Shown: piece by piece, positions 1 to 8,066 of the stretch
Layout of the letters: every line of letters starts with the position of its first letter
Numbering within the stretch: position 1 is the stretch's first letter
NCBI RefSeq assembly: GCF_004365705.1
Contig: NZ_SOBN01000002.1
Span: 124,001 to 188,000, forward strand
Reading direction: 5' to 3'
Length of the DNA: 64,000 bases
Source of the DNA: Streptomyces sp. 846.5
GTDB lineage: Bacteria; Actinomycetota; Actinomycetes; Streptomycetales; Streptomycetaceae
Made by a program: the position numbers and the translations under genes
Notes under the pieces: generated by a model
Told to the model about the DNA's origin: nothing
Databases searched by the model: none
What the model saw: the letters and a program-made list of their open reading frames with translations, nothing else

Positions 1-89
1 CCGGCCTCGTGCCAGGGGCAGCCGTCCCTGGTCACTTCGAGCGTGGTCCCGCCCCGACGGGTCCGCCATGGGCCGGACGGGCGCGAAGG

Positions 90-103
90 GGGCCGACCGG
101 CCC
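90..103. promoter_or_regulatory. DosR-type box
   Basis: GGGCCGACCGGCCC is a perfect 14-bp palindrome 74 bp before the ATG of the first small membrane protein. It matches the palindrome recurring before most units of this window. Confidence 0.55.
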
Positions 104-177
104 ACTCGCGACGAGAACCCTCCGCGCCACAGTGAAGGGGAAGGGAACTCGCTGCAGGAGCGGAGGAGGAGGCAGTC

Positions 178-432
178 ATGTGGTTGATCGGCGTCGTGAT
201 GGTCGTAGTGGGATTCGTGAGCATCGTCGGCTTCAACGCCGCCTACATCCCCTGGCTGTTGATCGGCCTGGGCGCCGTGATCATCGTCAAGGGCTCCAGC
301 CACTACCGGCCGACCACTACCGGGGCGAGACCGGTAGCTTTGTCGAGGAGCGCCACAACTTCGGCAAGGACTAGCTCGAACAGTTCCGGGAAGCTTCGAT
401 GCGCGCACTGGTGCTGGGCGGCGGCGGCCTGA
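178..432 (+). CDS. small one-helix membrane protein, probably frameshifted at its end
   Basis: This is a short hydrophobic protein of 84 residues with a strong purine-rich ribosome site (GGAGGAGG) before the ATG. Residues 1-40 form one or two membrane segments (MWLIGVVMVVVGFVSIVGF..., then IPWLLIGLGAVIIV). After residue 43 the reading becomes Ser/Arg/Thr-rich and overlaps the next gene by 34 bases. Another frame over the same bases ends at 374 with ETGSFVEERHNFGKD, which looks more like a natural tail, so a frameshift near 300-320 is likely. The family was not recognised. A DosR-type box lies upstream. Confidence 0.45.
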   Translation: MWLIGVVMVVVGFVSIVGFNAAYIPWLLIGLGAVIIVKGSSHYRPTTTGARPVALSRSATTSARTSSNSSGKLRCAHWCWAAAA

Positions 433-714
433 CCGGGATCGCCTGGGAACGGGGCACGGTCGCCGGGCTGGCGGCGGCCGGCACCGACCTGGCCGCCGCC
501 GATCTGGTGATCGGCACCTCCGCCGGAGCGATCGTGGGCGTCCACCTGGCCGCCGCATCCGGGTCTCCGCCGGGCGCTTCGGAGAACGCGGCGCCCGGCC
601 GGCCGGATCGTCGGCGGACTCGGGCCAGTCACCCTGTCGCGCTGGACCTGGGCGCTGCTGCAGTCGCACGACACGGCGGAGGCCGGGCGCCGGCTGGGCA
701 GACTCGGGCACCGC
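399..714 (+). pseudogene. patatin-like phospholipase remnant
   Basis: The first 55 codons read as the N-terminus of a bacterial patatin: oxyanion-hole glycines MRALVLGGGGLTGIAWERG, then the nucleophile elbow GTSAG. After about base 560 the homology leaves this frame. A second patatin-like stretch (LSRWTWALLQSHDTAEAGRRLGRL) appears in another frame at about 631-714. No catalytic Asp (DGG/DGA) motif is present. An intact family member has about 280-300 residues, so this is a frameshifted and truncated relic. It runs directly into pntA-like sequence. Confidence 0.6.
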
Positions 715-737
715 TGCTCCACCCCGGCCTGGTCCGG

Positions 738-990
738 GACTGGGCCGACCAGAGCGTCACCGCCGTCAGCCTGGACCTGCTGCCCCGCGCGCTCAGCCGC
801 GCCCAGTCGATGGACGCGCTGACCTCGCAGGCCAACATCGCCGGCTACAAGGCGGCCCTGGTCGCGGCAGACTCCTACGACCGCTACTTCCCGATGCTGA
901 CCACGGCGGCCGGCACCTCCAAGCCCGCCGCGGTCCTGGTCCTCGGGACCGGTGTGGCCGGACTGCAGGCGATCGCGACCGCGCGTCGAC
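738..990 (+). pseudogene. pntA: NAD(P) transhydrogenase alpha subunit fragment
   Basis: About 80 codons, in the same frame as the first patatin fragment, match the central part of PntA: SVTAVSLDLLPRALSRAQSM, a SQANIAGYKA motif, and the dinucleotide-binding glycines VLGTGVAGLQA. Both the N-terminal part and everything after TARRLGA are missing. At about 985 the homology jumps to PntB in a different frame. An internal segment of a membrane-linked NAD(H)/NADP(H) proton-pumping transhydrogenase is thus left without its function. Confidence 0.65.
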
Positions 991-2211
991 TGGGCGCTGC
1001 GATCGATCCTGGGCGGTGTCCTCGGATCCGCGCTCGGACTGTTCGCGGCCCGGCGGATCGAGATGACCGCGATGCCGCAACTGGTCAGCCTGTTCAACGC
1101 GGTCGGCGGCGGAGCGGCCGTGCTGATCGCCCTCGACGACCTGCTACAGAGCGCGCACCCCGGCGCCCTCGGGGCGCGGATCACCGTCCCGGGCGCTCTG
1201 GACATCGTCATCGGCGTGGTCACCTTCTCCGGCTCGCTGGTCGCGGCGGGCAAGCTGCAGGGCACACTGCCCGGGCGCCCCATCGTGTTCCCCGGAGCCC
1301 GGCTGCTGAACGCCGCGCTGCCGTTCGCCTTCGCCGCAGACGCCGTCTGGCTCGCACTGGACCCGGGCAACCTGGCCGCGGTCCTGGTGCTGCCGGCCCT
1401 GGCGCTGGTCTTCGGCGTGACCATGGTCCTGCCGATCGGCGGCGCGGACATGCCGGTGGTCATCTCACTGCTCAACGCCTTCACCGGCACGGCGGTCGCG
1501 ATGGCCGGCTTCGTCCTCGACGAGCCCGCCCTGATCATCGCCGGCGCCCTGGTCGGCGCCTCGGGCGGAATCCTCACCAAGCTGATGGCCGACGCCATGA
1601 ACCGCTCCATCCCGGCCATCATCATCGGTGGCTTCGGCACCGGCGACAACTCCCCGCAGACCGGTTCGGGCGACCCCGGCGCGCAGGTGCGCCCGGTCTC
1701 CGCCGACGACGTGGCCATCCAGCTGGCGTACGCGAGCAAGGTCATCATGGTGCCCGGCTACGGCCTGGCCGCCGCCTAGGCGCAGCACGAACTGGCCGAT
1801 CTGGCCGCACTGCTGGAGGAGCACGGCATCGACGTCAGCTACGCCGTCCGCCCAGTCGCCGGACGTATGCCCGGGCACATGAACGTGCTGCTCGCGGAGG
1901 CCAATGTGCCCTATCCGCAGCTGAAGGAGATGGAGGACGTCAATCCGGAGATCCCGCAGACGGACGTCACCTTGGTGATCGGCGCCAACGACGTGACCAA
2001 CCCGGCCGCCCGCCGTCCCGGCAACGAGATCTCGGGCATGCCGATCCTCGACGTCGACCGGGGCATCGTCGTGATCAAGCGCTCGATGGGCCACGGCTAC
2101 GTCGGCCTCGACAACGAGCTCTACACCAATCCCAGGACCGGTATGTTCTTCTCCGACGCGAAGAAGGTCCTGGCCGAGCTGAAGGCCGCGGTACGGACGT
2201 TCGTGGCCTGA
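985..2211 (+). pseudogene. pntB: NAD(P) transhydrogenase beta subunit, broken by an amber stop
   Basis: About 408 codons of PntB remain: membrane segments (ILGGVLGSALGLF, LLNAALPFAFAADAVWLAL), then the NADP-binding domain III (SKVIMVPGYGLA, AGRMPGHMNVLLAEA, TLVIGANDVTNPAA). The N-terminal 50 or so residues are lost at the junction with pntA sequence. An in-frame TAG at 1777-1779 sits where family members have the Gln of A-x-AQH, splitting the frame into a membrane part and a domain III part. A start at 1867 could express the latter alone, but a working enzyme is unlikely. Confidence 0.75.
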
Positions 2212-2268
2212 CGTACGGACCCCGGCCGTCGGACGGATTCGCTCCGTCCGGCGGCCGGGGCCCGTACG
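2212..2268. terminator. bidirectional stem-loop terminator
   Basis: A long GC-rich hairpin has outer arms beginning and ending in CGTACG and an inner stem CGGACGGA / TCCGTCCG around TTCGC. It lies between the pntB relic and the convergent DUF1876 gene. Confidence 0.7.
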
Positions 2269-2281
2269 CCGGCAGGCGGCG

Positions 2282-2548
2282 TCACCGCAGGGACGGCTCG
2301 GCCGGCCCGGTCAGGTAGGCGATGTCGTGGGAGGCGGCCTCGTGCAGCCGCAGGGCGAGGTCCTCCAGCGCACGACTGGCGGCCAGTTCGTCGCCGATCT
2401 CCGGGACGGTACGGTCGATGGGGTTGCGCCGGGACACTCCCCTGCCGCTGAGGTGCGAGGTGTCCCGCGTGGTCAGCACGGCACGGGCGTGGGTCTCGTC
2501 GCCCTCCTCGGTGATGTAGATCTGGACGGTCCACTGCTTGGCTTCCAT
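2282..2548 (-). CDS. DUF1876 domain protein (Rv1738/Rv2632c-like)
   Basis: This small soluble protein of 88 residues has the DUF1876 pattern: an N-terminal strand (KQWTVQIYITEEGDETHARA), then RNPIDRTVPEIGDELAASRAL and a C-terminal helix with LHEAASHDI. The mycobacterial relatives Rv1738 and Rv2632c are small alpha/beta proteins, and Rv1738 is strongly hypoxia-induced under DosR. The ATG at 2548 is preferred over the GTG at 2557 because GGAG lies at proper distance only from the ATG. It is probably a dormancy-associated protein; its molecular role is unknown. Confidence 0.85.
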   Translation of the reverse strand: MEAKQWTVQIYITEEGDETHARAVLTTRDTSHLSGRGVSRRNPIDRTVPEIGDELAASRALEDLALRLHEAASHDIAYLTGPAEPSLR

Positions 2549-2607
2549 GGTGATCACTCTCCTACCGGTTCACTTCCAGTCTCCGCCCGCGCCGCGCGGG
2601 CGGCTCG

Positions 2608-3864
2608 CTACTCCTCGGGGACCATCTCGATGGCGCCGCTGGGGCACTCGGCGGCGCAGAGCCCGCAGCCCTTGCAGTAGTCCAGGTCGATCGCGAAGCC
2701 CCTGCCGGGGCCGAGCTTGGTGATCGCGTTGTCCGGGCAGACGCCGTAGCAGTTGTCGCACTCGAAGCAGTTGCCGCAGGACATGCAGCGCCGGGCCTCG
2801 AACAGCGCGGTGGACTCGTCGAGCCCTCCGACCACCTCGTCGAAGGTGGAGGTGCGCCGGGCGAGCTGCAGCCGGGGCCGTACCGAGGCCGGGGCGTCCG
2901 CGTAGTACCAGGTGTTGAGCCTGTCGAAGGTGGCCGGCCGGTGCGGCTCCGGGGGCCGGTACTCGCCGCCGCGCAGGTAGGCGTTGATGTGCCGGGCGGC
3001 CTTCTTGCCGTGGCCGACCGCGACCGTGACGGTCCGCTCGGCGGGGACCATGTCGCCGCCGGCGAAGATGCCCGGGCAGCCGGTCATCAGGCCCTGCCCG
3101 ACCTCGACCGAGCCGTGTGCGACGGCCGGGTCCGGCACTCCCTCCAGCAGCGAGAGGTCGGAGTCCTGGCCCAGGGCCAGCACCACGGTGTCGGCGTCCA
3201 GTTCCTCGAACTCGCCGGTGGGCTGCGGGAATCCGCTGTCGTCGAGGCGCATCCGCTCGATGGTGATCCGGCTCTCGTCGGCATGGGCGATGGTGGAGAG
3301 CCACTTCATCCGCACGCCCTCCTCCAGTTCCCCTCGACCCGCGTGCCACTCCGCCAGGTCCTGACGGTGGATCAGCTCATCGGGGCTCCTGGCGCCGGCG
3401 AGCACGGTGAGCCAGCCGTAGCGGCCCGCTCCGGCGAGGGCGGTCCGGAGGACGGGGCGCAGCGGCGCCAGCCCCACTCCGCCGGCGATCACCAGCAGGT
3501 CCTCGCCGGGCGCGGTGCCCAGTGGCGTGGTGTCCGGGCCTGGTTCCCCCGCGCCGGCACCGAGCGCCCAGTCCTGGCCGTACGGACCGCGCAGGCCGAG
3601 CACGTCGCCGGTCCGGGCCGCGCACAGCGCCTCAGTGACCTTGCCGACGGCCCTGATCGTGTGGCTGAGGCGGCCCGGCTGCGGACCGATGCCGCTCACC
3701 GAGATCGGCACCTCGCCCACCCCGAAGGCATAGACCATGGAGAACTGGCCGGCTCGGTACGGCGGCAGCAGGCCGAGCACCGGTTCCAGATCGAGGGTGA
3801 CGGTGTCGGCGTTCTCACGGCGCCGATCGACCACTCGGTAGGGAAAAGGAGTCAAGGCGTTCAC
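2608..3864 (-). CDS. chimeric flavin/iron-sulfur oxidoreductase (hydrogenase gamma-like N-half fused to GltD-like C-half)
   Basis: The GTG at 3864 overlaps the upstream stop (GTGA) and follows GGAGG. Residues 1-175 match the FAD/NAD module of soluble hydrogenase gamma subunits (YRAGQFSMVY, GVGEVPISVS, RGPYGQDW, VIAGGVGLAPLRP). From about residue 176 (EEGVRMKWLSTI...) it reads as the second half of GltD-like NAD(P)-binding proteins (VVLALGQDSD, PGIFAGGDM, VAVGHGKKAARHI), ending in two ferredoxin-type clusters (CMSCGNCFECDNCYGVCP and CKGCGLCAAECP). The gamma 2Fe-2S tail and the GltD N-terminal cluster and FAD domain are absent, as if a deletion joined two genes in frame. Electron-transfer activity is uncertain. 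Confidence 0.75.
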   Translation of the reverse strand: MNALTPFPYRVVDRRRENADTVTLDLEPVLGLLPPYRAGQFSMVYAFGVGEVPISVSGIGPQPGRLSHTIRAVGKVTEALCAARTGDVLGLRGPYGQDWALGAGAGEPGPDTTPLGTAPGEDLLVIAGGVGLAPLRPVLRTALAGAGRYGWLTVLAGARSPDELIHRQDLAEWHAGRGELEEGVRMKWLSTIAHADESRITIERMRLDDSGFPQPTGEFEELDADTVVLALGQDSDLSLLEGVPDPAVAHGSVEVGQGLMTGCPGIFAGGDMVPAERTVTVAVGHGKKAARHINAYLRGGEYRPPEPHRPATFDRLNTWYYADAPASVRPRLQLARRTSTFDEVVGGLDESTALFEARRCMSCGNCFECDNCYGVCPDNAITKLGPGRGFAIDLDYCKGCGLCAAECPSGAIEMVPEE

Positions 3865-5066
3865 CGGGATCCCTCCCCCGCCGCCTCCGCCTGGAACGCG
3901 GCGACCTCCTGGGTGAGGTCGATGCCGACCGGGCACCAGGCGACGCAGCGGCCGCAGCCGACGCAGCCCGAGGTGCCGAACTGGTCCTGCCAGGTGCCGA
4001 GTTTGTGGGTGAGCCACTGCCGGTAGCGGCTCTTGGCCGAGGTGCGCACCGCACCTCCGTGGACATGGCTGAAGCCCAGGTCGAAGCACGAGTCCCAGCG
4101 CTGCCAGCGCTCGGCGTGGTCGCCGGTCAGGTCGGTGGTGTCCTCGGTGGTGGTGCAGAAGCAGGTGGGGCAGACCAGGGTGCAGTTGCCGCAGGTGAGG
4201 CAGCGGGACGCGAGATCGTCCCAGCGCGGGGACTCCAGCGAGGCCGCCAGCAGGGCCGGCAGACCGTCGGTCTCCATGGTCCGGCCCATCCGCCGTGCGG
4301 CGAGTTCCACGGCCCGCCTCGCCTCGGCCTCCAGGCCGGGGCCCGGTGCACGGGTGGGCAGGTCCGCGAGGACCTCCGCCCCGATCCGGCTTCCGGCACG
4401 GATCAGATAGCGCACACCGTCCCGGTCGGCGAGCTCGTTCAGGGCCAGGTCCCAGGCGGAGTCCGGGCTCAGCCCGGGGCCGGTCCCGACCGATGCGCAG
4501 AAGCAGAGCGCGCCGGGCTCGGTGCACTCCACCGCGATCACGAACGCTCCGTCGCGGCGCGTCCCGTACACCGGGTCCCGGTGGGCTCCGCCGATCAGCA
4601 CCCGGTCCTGGACCGCGATAGCCCGCAGGTCGCACGGGGGAACGCCCAGAAAGGCGTAGCGGGGCTGCTCCTGATCCTCCGTCAAGGTGAGTTCGCCGTC
4701 CGCGTTCCGGTCCGCCTGCCACAGCCGGGTGCGCTCGGGGTGCAGGAACGCCTTCCAGGACTGCGGCCCGGACGAGTGCGCGAACGCCGCCCGGTCCGAG
4801 CGCCGCCGCAGCCGGTACTCACCCGGCGCGGTGACGGCCCCGCAGCCGTAGGGGAGTTGCTCCGCGGAGTCGAGTTCGGCCAGCACCACCGCCCCGTCGC
4901 GCTCGGTGGGACCGACCACGGTCCAGCCGCGCGAGGTCAGCGCGTCGAAGAGGGATTGAAGGTCCTCCTGGGCGAGCTCCGACATCGGCGCGTCCACGGC
5001 CGCGGTGGCCGCGGCGCCAGGGGTGACGGGTGCTTCCGCAGACGGCTGCGGCCTGGTCATGGCCAT
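3861..5066 (-). CDS. 4Fe-4S dicluster protein, soluble [NiFe]-hydrogenase/sulfhydrogenase beta-subunit type
   Basis: The 401-residue protein resembles HydB/AsrA electron-transfer subunits. An N-terminal region contains the family motifs YAFLGVPPCDLRAI and ECTEPGALCFCASVGTGP. It is followed by two cysteine clusters, CLTCGNCTLVCPTCFC near residue 290 and CVGCGRCVAWCPVGID near residue 367, which should hold two [4Fe-4S] centres. In complete systems the partner gamma subunit passes electrons from NAD(P)H to these clusters and on to a NiFe pair. Here the gamma gene is chimeric and no NiFe subunits follow, so the electron acceptor is unknown. Two DosR-like palindromes lie upstream. Confidence 0.8.
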   Translation of the reverse strand: MAMTRPQPSAEAPVTPGAAATAAVDAPMSELAQEDLQSLFDALTSRGWTVVGPTERDGAVVLAELDSAEQLPYGCGAVTAPGEYRLRRRSDRAAFAHSSGPQSWKAFLHPERTRLWQADRNADGELTLTEDQEQPRYAFLGVPPCDLRAIAVQDRVLIGGAHRDPVYGTRRDGAFVIAVECTEPGALCFCASVGTGPGLSPDSAWDLALNELADRDGVRYLIRAGSRIGAEVLADLPTRAPGPGLEAEARRAVELAARRMGRTMETDGLPALLAASLESPRWDDLASRCLTCGNCTLVCPTCFCTTTEDTTDLTGDHAERWQRWDSCFDLGFSHVHGGAVRTSAKSRYRQWLTHKLGTWQDQFGTSGCVGCGRCVAWCPVGIDLTQEVAAFQAEAAGEGSR

Positions 5067-5153
5067 GATGGACGCTCCCTCGTGCCGGGGCTGTTCCTGC
5101 CTGTCCGTCGTGGGTTACGCCCTCACTGTGCGCTCCGCCGACAGCGGTGCACA

Positions 5154-5167
5154 GGGCCGTTCGGGCC
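5154..5167. promoter_or_regulatory. imperfect DosR-type box
   Basis: GGGCCGTTCGGGCC lies 87 bp before the beta-subunit gene on the minus strand. It is an imperfect copy of the recurrent palindrome. Confidence 0.35.
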
Positions 5168-5217
5168 CCGACTGCAGGGCCGGTCGCCCCGGCCGGAGCC
5201 GTCCAGCCGGAGCCCTG

Positions 5218-5231
5218 GGGCCGATCGGCCC
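5218..5231. promoter_or_regulatory. DosR-type box
   Basis: GGGCCGATCGGCCC is a perfect palindrome in the divergent promoter region, 98 bp before the plus-strand dehydrogenase at 5330. Confidence 0.6.
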
Positions 5232-5274
5232 TCGCCGGACCACCCGAACGGCGGGAGGCTGGAACAGGACACCC

Positions 5275-5309
5275 GACCCGTTCAGTCAGGAAGACCCGTT
5301 CAGTCAGAA
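5275..5309. repeat. tandem direct repeat in promoter region
   Basis: GACCCGTTCAGTCAG occurs twice in tandem with a 2-bp spacer, just before the ribosome site of the dehydrogenase gene at 5330. It may be a simple duplication or a second regulator site. Confidence 0.6.
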
Positions 5310-5329
5310 GAGGAAGAGGGCGATCGGGC

Positions 5330-6373
5330 ATGAAGGCACTCACCTACCACGGTCCCGGCAAGCGCGACTGGGGCGAGGTCCCCGACCCGGTAGTGCAGGA
5401 CCCGCAGGACGCGATCGTGCGCGTGGACGCGGTGACGATCTGCGGCACCGACCTGCACATCCTCAAGGGCGACGTCCCCGAGGTCACCGAGGGACGGGTC
5501 CTGGGCCACGAGGCCGTGGGCACCGTCTCGGCCGTCGGCGACGGCGTGCGCACGGTGGCGGTCGGCGACCGGGTGCTGGTCTCCTGCATCTCCGCCTGCG
5601 GCCGCTGCGGCTACTGCCGCACGGGGACCTACGGCCAGTGCACCGGCGGAGGCGGCTGGATCCTGGGCCACCTGATCGACGGCACCCAGGCCGAGTACGT
5701 CCGCACCCCCTTCGCCGACAACTCCCTGCACAAGCTGCCGGACGGCGTCAGCGACGAGTCCGCGCTGCTGCTCGCCGACATCCTGCCCACCTCCTTCGAG
5801 GTCGGCGTCCGCAACGGCCGCGTCGGCCCCGGCGACACCCTGGTGATCGTCGGCGCCGGACCCATCGGCCTGGCCGCGGTCACCACCGCCCACCTCTACA
5901 GCCCCGGAAAGATCATCGTCGTCGACCCGGCGCCCAGCCGCCTGGACGCCGCCAAGCGCGCCGGCGCCGACGTGACCCTCAGCGCCGCCGAGGCCACCCC
6001 CGAGGCCCTGCGCGCCCTCAGCCCGGACGGACTGGGAGTGGACGTGGCCATCGAGGCCGTCGGCATCCCCGAGACCTTCGAACTGTGCGCCAGCGCGGTG
6101 CGCCCCGGCGGACACGTCGCCAACGTCGGCGTCCACGGCAGGCCCGCCACCCTGCACCTGGAGGACCTGTGGATCCGCAACCTCACGATCACCACCGGCC
6201 TCGTCGACACCAGCAGCACCCCGCTGCTGCTCACCATGCTCGCCGCGCAGCGCCTTGACGTCTCCGGCCTGATCACCCACCGCTTCGGCCTGCAGGAGAT
6301 GCAGGAGGCCTACGACGTCTTCGGCCAGGCCGAGGAGAACGCCGCGCTGAAGGTCGCGCTCTTCCGCACCTGA
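5330..6373 (+). CDS. zinc-dependent alcohol dehydrogenase
   Basis: This medium-chain dehydrogenase of 347 residues keeps the catalytic zinc motifs CGTDLH and GHEAVG. It has the structural zinc cysteines CGRCGYCRTGTYGQC and the nucleotide-binding motif VGAGPIGLAA. The ATG at 5330 has AGAGG upstream and begins MKALTYHGPGK, a standard family start. The aromatic/secondary alcohol-type lobe (GWILGHLIDGTQAEYVR) suggests oxidation or reduction of short alcohols or aldehydes with NAD(P). With two other zinc dehydrogenases and AdhE in the window it could regenerate NAD+ when oxygen is scarce. The substrate cannot be told from sequence. Confidence 0.88.
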   Translation: MKALTYHGPGKRDWGEVPDPVVQDPQDAIVRVDAVTICGTDLHILKGDVPEVTEGRVLGHEAVGTVSAVGDGVRTVAVGDRVLVSCISACGRCGYCRTGTYGQCTGGGGWILGHLIDGTQAEYVRTPFADNSLHKLPDGVSDESALLLADILPTSFEVGVRNGRVGPGDTLVIVGAGPIGLAAVTTAHLYSPGKIIVVDPAPSRLDAAKRAGADVTLSAAEATPEALRALSPDGLGVDVAIEAVGIPETFELCASAVRPGGHVANVGVHGRPATLHLEDLWIRNLTITTGLVDTSSTPLLLTMLAAQRLDVSGLITHRFGLQEMQEAYDVFGQAEENAALKVALFRT

Positions 6374-6387
6374 GCCGGTGGTGACCG

Positions 6388-6401
6388 GAGCCGTTCGGCC
6401 C
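6388..6401. promoter_or_regulatory. DosR-type box
   Basis: GAGCCGTTCGGCCC, one mismatch from the palindrome, sits 35 bp before the DUF5808 gene. That is the closest such spacing seen in the window. Confidence 0.45.
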
Positions 6402-6436
6402 TGTTGCAGACGGCCGAGCCCCTCTAGCGTCCTGGT

Positions 6437-6724
6437 ATGACCTCACACCTCCAGAACAGGAATCTCAACCGCGTACTCGTCCTGGCCGGTTGCGCGATCG
6501 TCGGCGCCGCCGTGGCGAAGGAACTGCGCCGACCTGCGGCGCAGCGCACCTGGCACGGCCGCATCATCGGCCTGCCCTACGACTTCCGTCCGCCGACGCC
6601 CGAGCGGCTGCGCGCCGAGTTCTGGGACCCGCAGAACGACGCGCTGTTCACCCCGCACGCCTTCGGGATCGGCTACGGGGTGAACCTCGCCCGGATCGCG
6701 GGACGGCTCTGCCCCCCGGACTGA
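6437..6724 (+). CDS. DUF5808 small membrane-associated protein
   Basis: The 95-residue protein has an N-terminal hydrophobic segment (VLVLAGCAIVGAAVA, residues 13-27). A soluble part with the family's WHGRIIGLPYDFRPPTPERLRAEFWDP and HAFGIGYGVNLARI motifs follows. DUF5808 proteins are small actinobacterial proteins of unknown role, often found with stress genes. A DosR-type box immediately upstream suggests hypoxic control. Confidence 0.8.
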   Translation: MTSHLQNRNLNRVLVLAGCAIVGAAVAKELRRPAAQRTWHGRIIGLPYDFRPPTPERLRAEFWDPQNDALFTPHAFGIGYGVNLARIAGRLCPPD

Positions 6725-6792
6725 GCTCGGCAGTCGGCGCGGCCGGCCCGGGTCCGTATGCGCAATGCCGGCTTCGGGCAGAAGCTGGTGAT

Positions 6793-7029
6793 ATGAGCAT
6801 CCACGAAGCCCTCGAAGGAGGACACCCCGTCGAAGTCTCAGCCCTGGCACCCCAGGACCGGGACAGACATGTGCGTATCGAGCGTCCTGGAACGACCCCC
6901 GTCGTGGTCGCCTGCTCCAGCCAGCAGCAGTTCGAGGATGTCCTGCACCGGGAACGCCCCGAGATCGACCCCTCCGACCCGAAACGAGTCCACTGGGCCG
7001 ACCACCCCGGTGAATGGCCCGGCAGATGA
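6793..7029 (+). CDS. hypothetical small protein
   Basis: The 78-residue acidic protein (MSIHEALEGGHPVEVSALAP...) was not recognised. It has no membrane segment and ends in SDPKRVHWADHPGEWPGR. Only a weak ribosome site precedes the ATG. Codon bias in this frame and the following same-strand gene 51 bp away support it modestly. It could be the partner of the DUF5988 gene downstream. Confidence 0.5.
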   Translation: MSIHEALEGGHPVEVSALAPQDRDRHVRIERPGTTPVVVACSSQQQFEDVLHRERPEIDPSDPKRVHWADHPGEWPGR

Positions 7030-7080
7030 CGGCAGATCCGTTGATCGGGAGTCCGGAAAGCGAATGAGGAGGACAAGCCC

Positions 7081-7287
7081 GTGAGCAACGGTGTCAAAGC
7101 AGCTCTTCAGGGTGGGCCGGACGAACTGGCGGATCGGATCGTTGCCGTCGCTTCGCCGGGGATCGACGTGAAAGTTCCGTTCCGCAACGGATACGAGCAC
7201 TTCAGGGCCACCTCACGACACGAGGACACCCCGGAGGGCAGACTGCCGGTGTACGAGTGGTGGGAGCGGACCGAGATGCCCGGATAG
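7081..7287 (+). CDS. DUF5988 family small protein
   Basis: The GTG start follows a strong GGAGG. The 68-residue product has the family pattern ALQGGPDELADRIVAV, then NGYEHFRAT, then PVYEWWERTEMPG. DUF5988 proteins are short Streptomyces proteins of unknown function, often beside DUF5133 and stress genes. No catalytic motif is visible. Confidence 0.75.
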   Translation: MSNGVKAALQGGPDELADRIVAVASPGIDVKVPFRNGYEHFRATSRHEDTPEGRLPVYEWWERTEMPG

Positions 7288-7309
7288 CCCACAATCCTGG
7301 GCCTTCCGC

Positions 7310-7753
7310 TCAGGCCACGCTTCCCCGGACCACGACCACCGGGCAGGACGCGTGTTGAACGCAGTGCTGACTGACCGAGCCGAGCAGGGCACCGGCGAAG
7401 CCGCCGTGGCCCCGACTTCCGACGACCAGCAGTTCGGCCCCGCGGGAGCGCTCCAAGAGGACCTCGGCGGCATTGCCGAGCACCGCGCTCTCCCGGATCT
7501 CCACCGGCGGGCGGTCCCCGACCGCCTCCGCCACCACCTGGGCCAGCACCTTCCCGGCCGCCAGCCCCAGTTCACGGTCCACCGACATCGGGGCCCGCCC
7601 GTACACCGTGGGGTGCAGCCAGCAGATCACCGCGTCGACAACAGCCCCGGTCCGGTCGGCCTGCCGGACCGCCCACAGCAGTGCCTGCACCGACGACGGC
7701 GACCCGTCGACTCCCACCACGATCCGGCGTTCCGCCGGGATCTCCCTGCTCAT
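7310..7753 (-). CDS. universal stress protein, single domain
   Basis: The 147-residue UspA-fold protein starts with the beta-1 motif RRIVVGVDGSPSS. It carries the ATP-binding signature G-x2-G-x9-G-S ([15 protein letters not shown]) before CPVVVVRG. Such proteins bind ATP and act in dormancy and redox stress, as Rv2623 does in mycobacteria. It is the only single-domain USP of the five in the window. It faces the DUF5988 gene across 22 bp. Confidence 0.92.
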   Translation of the reverse strand: MSREIPAERRIVVGVDGSPSSVQALLWAVRQADRTGAVVDAVICWLHPTVYGRAPMSVDRELGLAAGKVLAQVVAEAVGDRPPVEIRESAVLGNAAEVLLERSRGAELLVVGSRGHGGFAGALLGSVSQHCVQHASCPVVVVRGSVA

Positions 7754-7806
7754 CTCGCACCTCTCCCACGCTTCGATCCTGCCTCCGGGCAGGTCCCGGG
7801 CAGCCG

Positions 7807-8013
7807 CTACCGCTTCTGCTCGTGCCGGCCCGCAGGCTCGATGTGGGCCTCCGGACCGGGGAAGAAGAGGCTCTCGTGGCCGTCGTCCAGCCAGTGCACC
7901 GTGTAGGGAGGCGCACCGTCCGACCGCTCAACGCTCATGATCCGGCCTCGACGGCGGTGATCCCCGATGTGCAGGCTCTCCACGACGATCCAGTCCCCGG
8001 TTTCTGCTCGCAT
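7807..8013 (-). CDS. DUF1918 domain protein
   Basis: The 68-residue protein has the DUF1918 SH3-like fold pattern: MRAETGDWIVVES, GDHRRRGRIMSVERSDGAPPYTVHW, DDGHESLFFPGPEAHIEP. Family member Rv2302 is a small mycobacterial protein of unknown function. The ATG at 8013 has AAGGGG upstream and matches the family start. An in-frame ATG at 8070 also has GGAGG at good distance and overlaps the stop of the upstream gene, so a 19-residue longer form is possible. Confidence 0.82.
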   Translation of the reverse strand: MRAETGDWIVVESLHIGDHRRRGRIMSVERSDGAPPYTVHWLDDGHESLFFPGPEAHIEPAGRHEQKR

Positions 8014-8066
8014 GAGTGCACCCCTTCTCGGTTCGGCAGCGCGCCGAAGCAGGACGTTCGACTCCT

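Noticed and set aside
2121-2534. A 137-codon minus-strand frame overlapping DUF1876
   Set aside because: It is out of frame with the recognisable DUF1876 sequence and has Arg/Pro-rich shadow composition.
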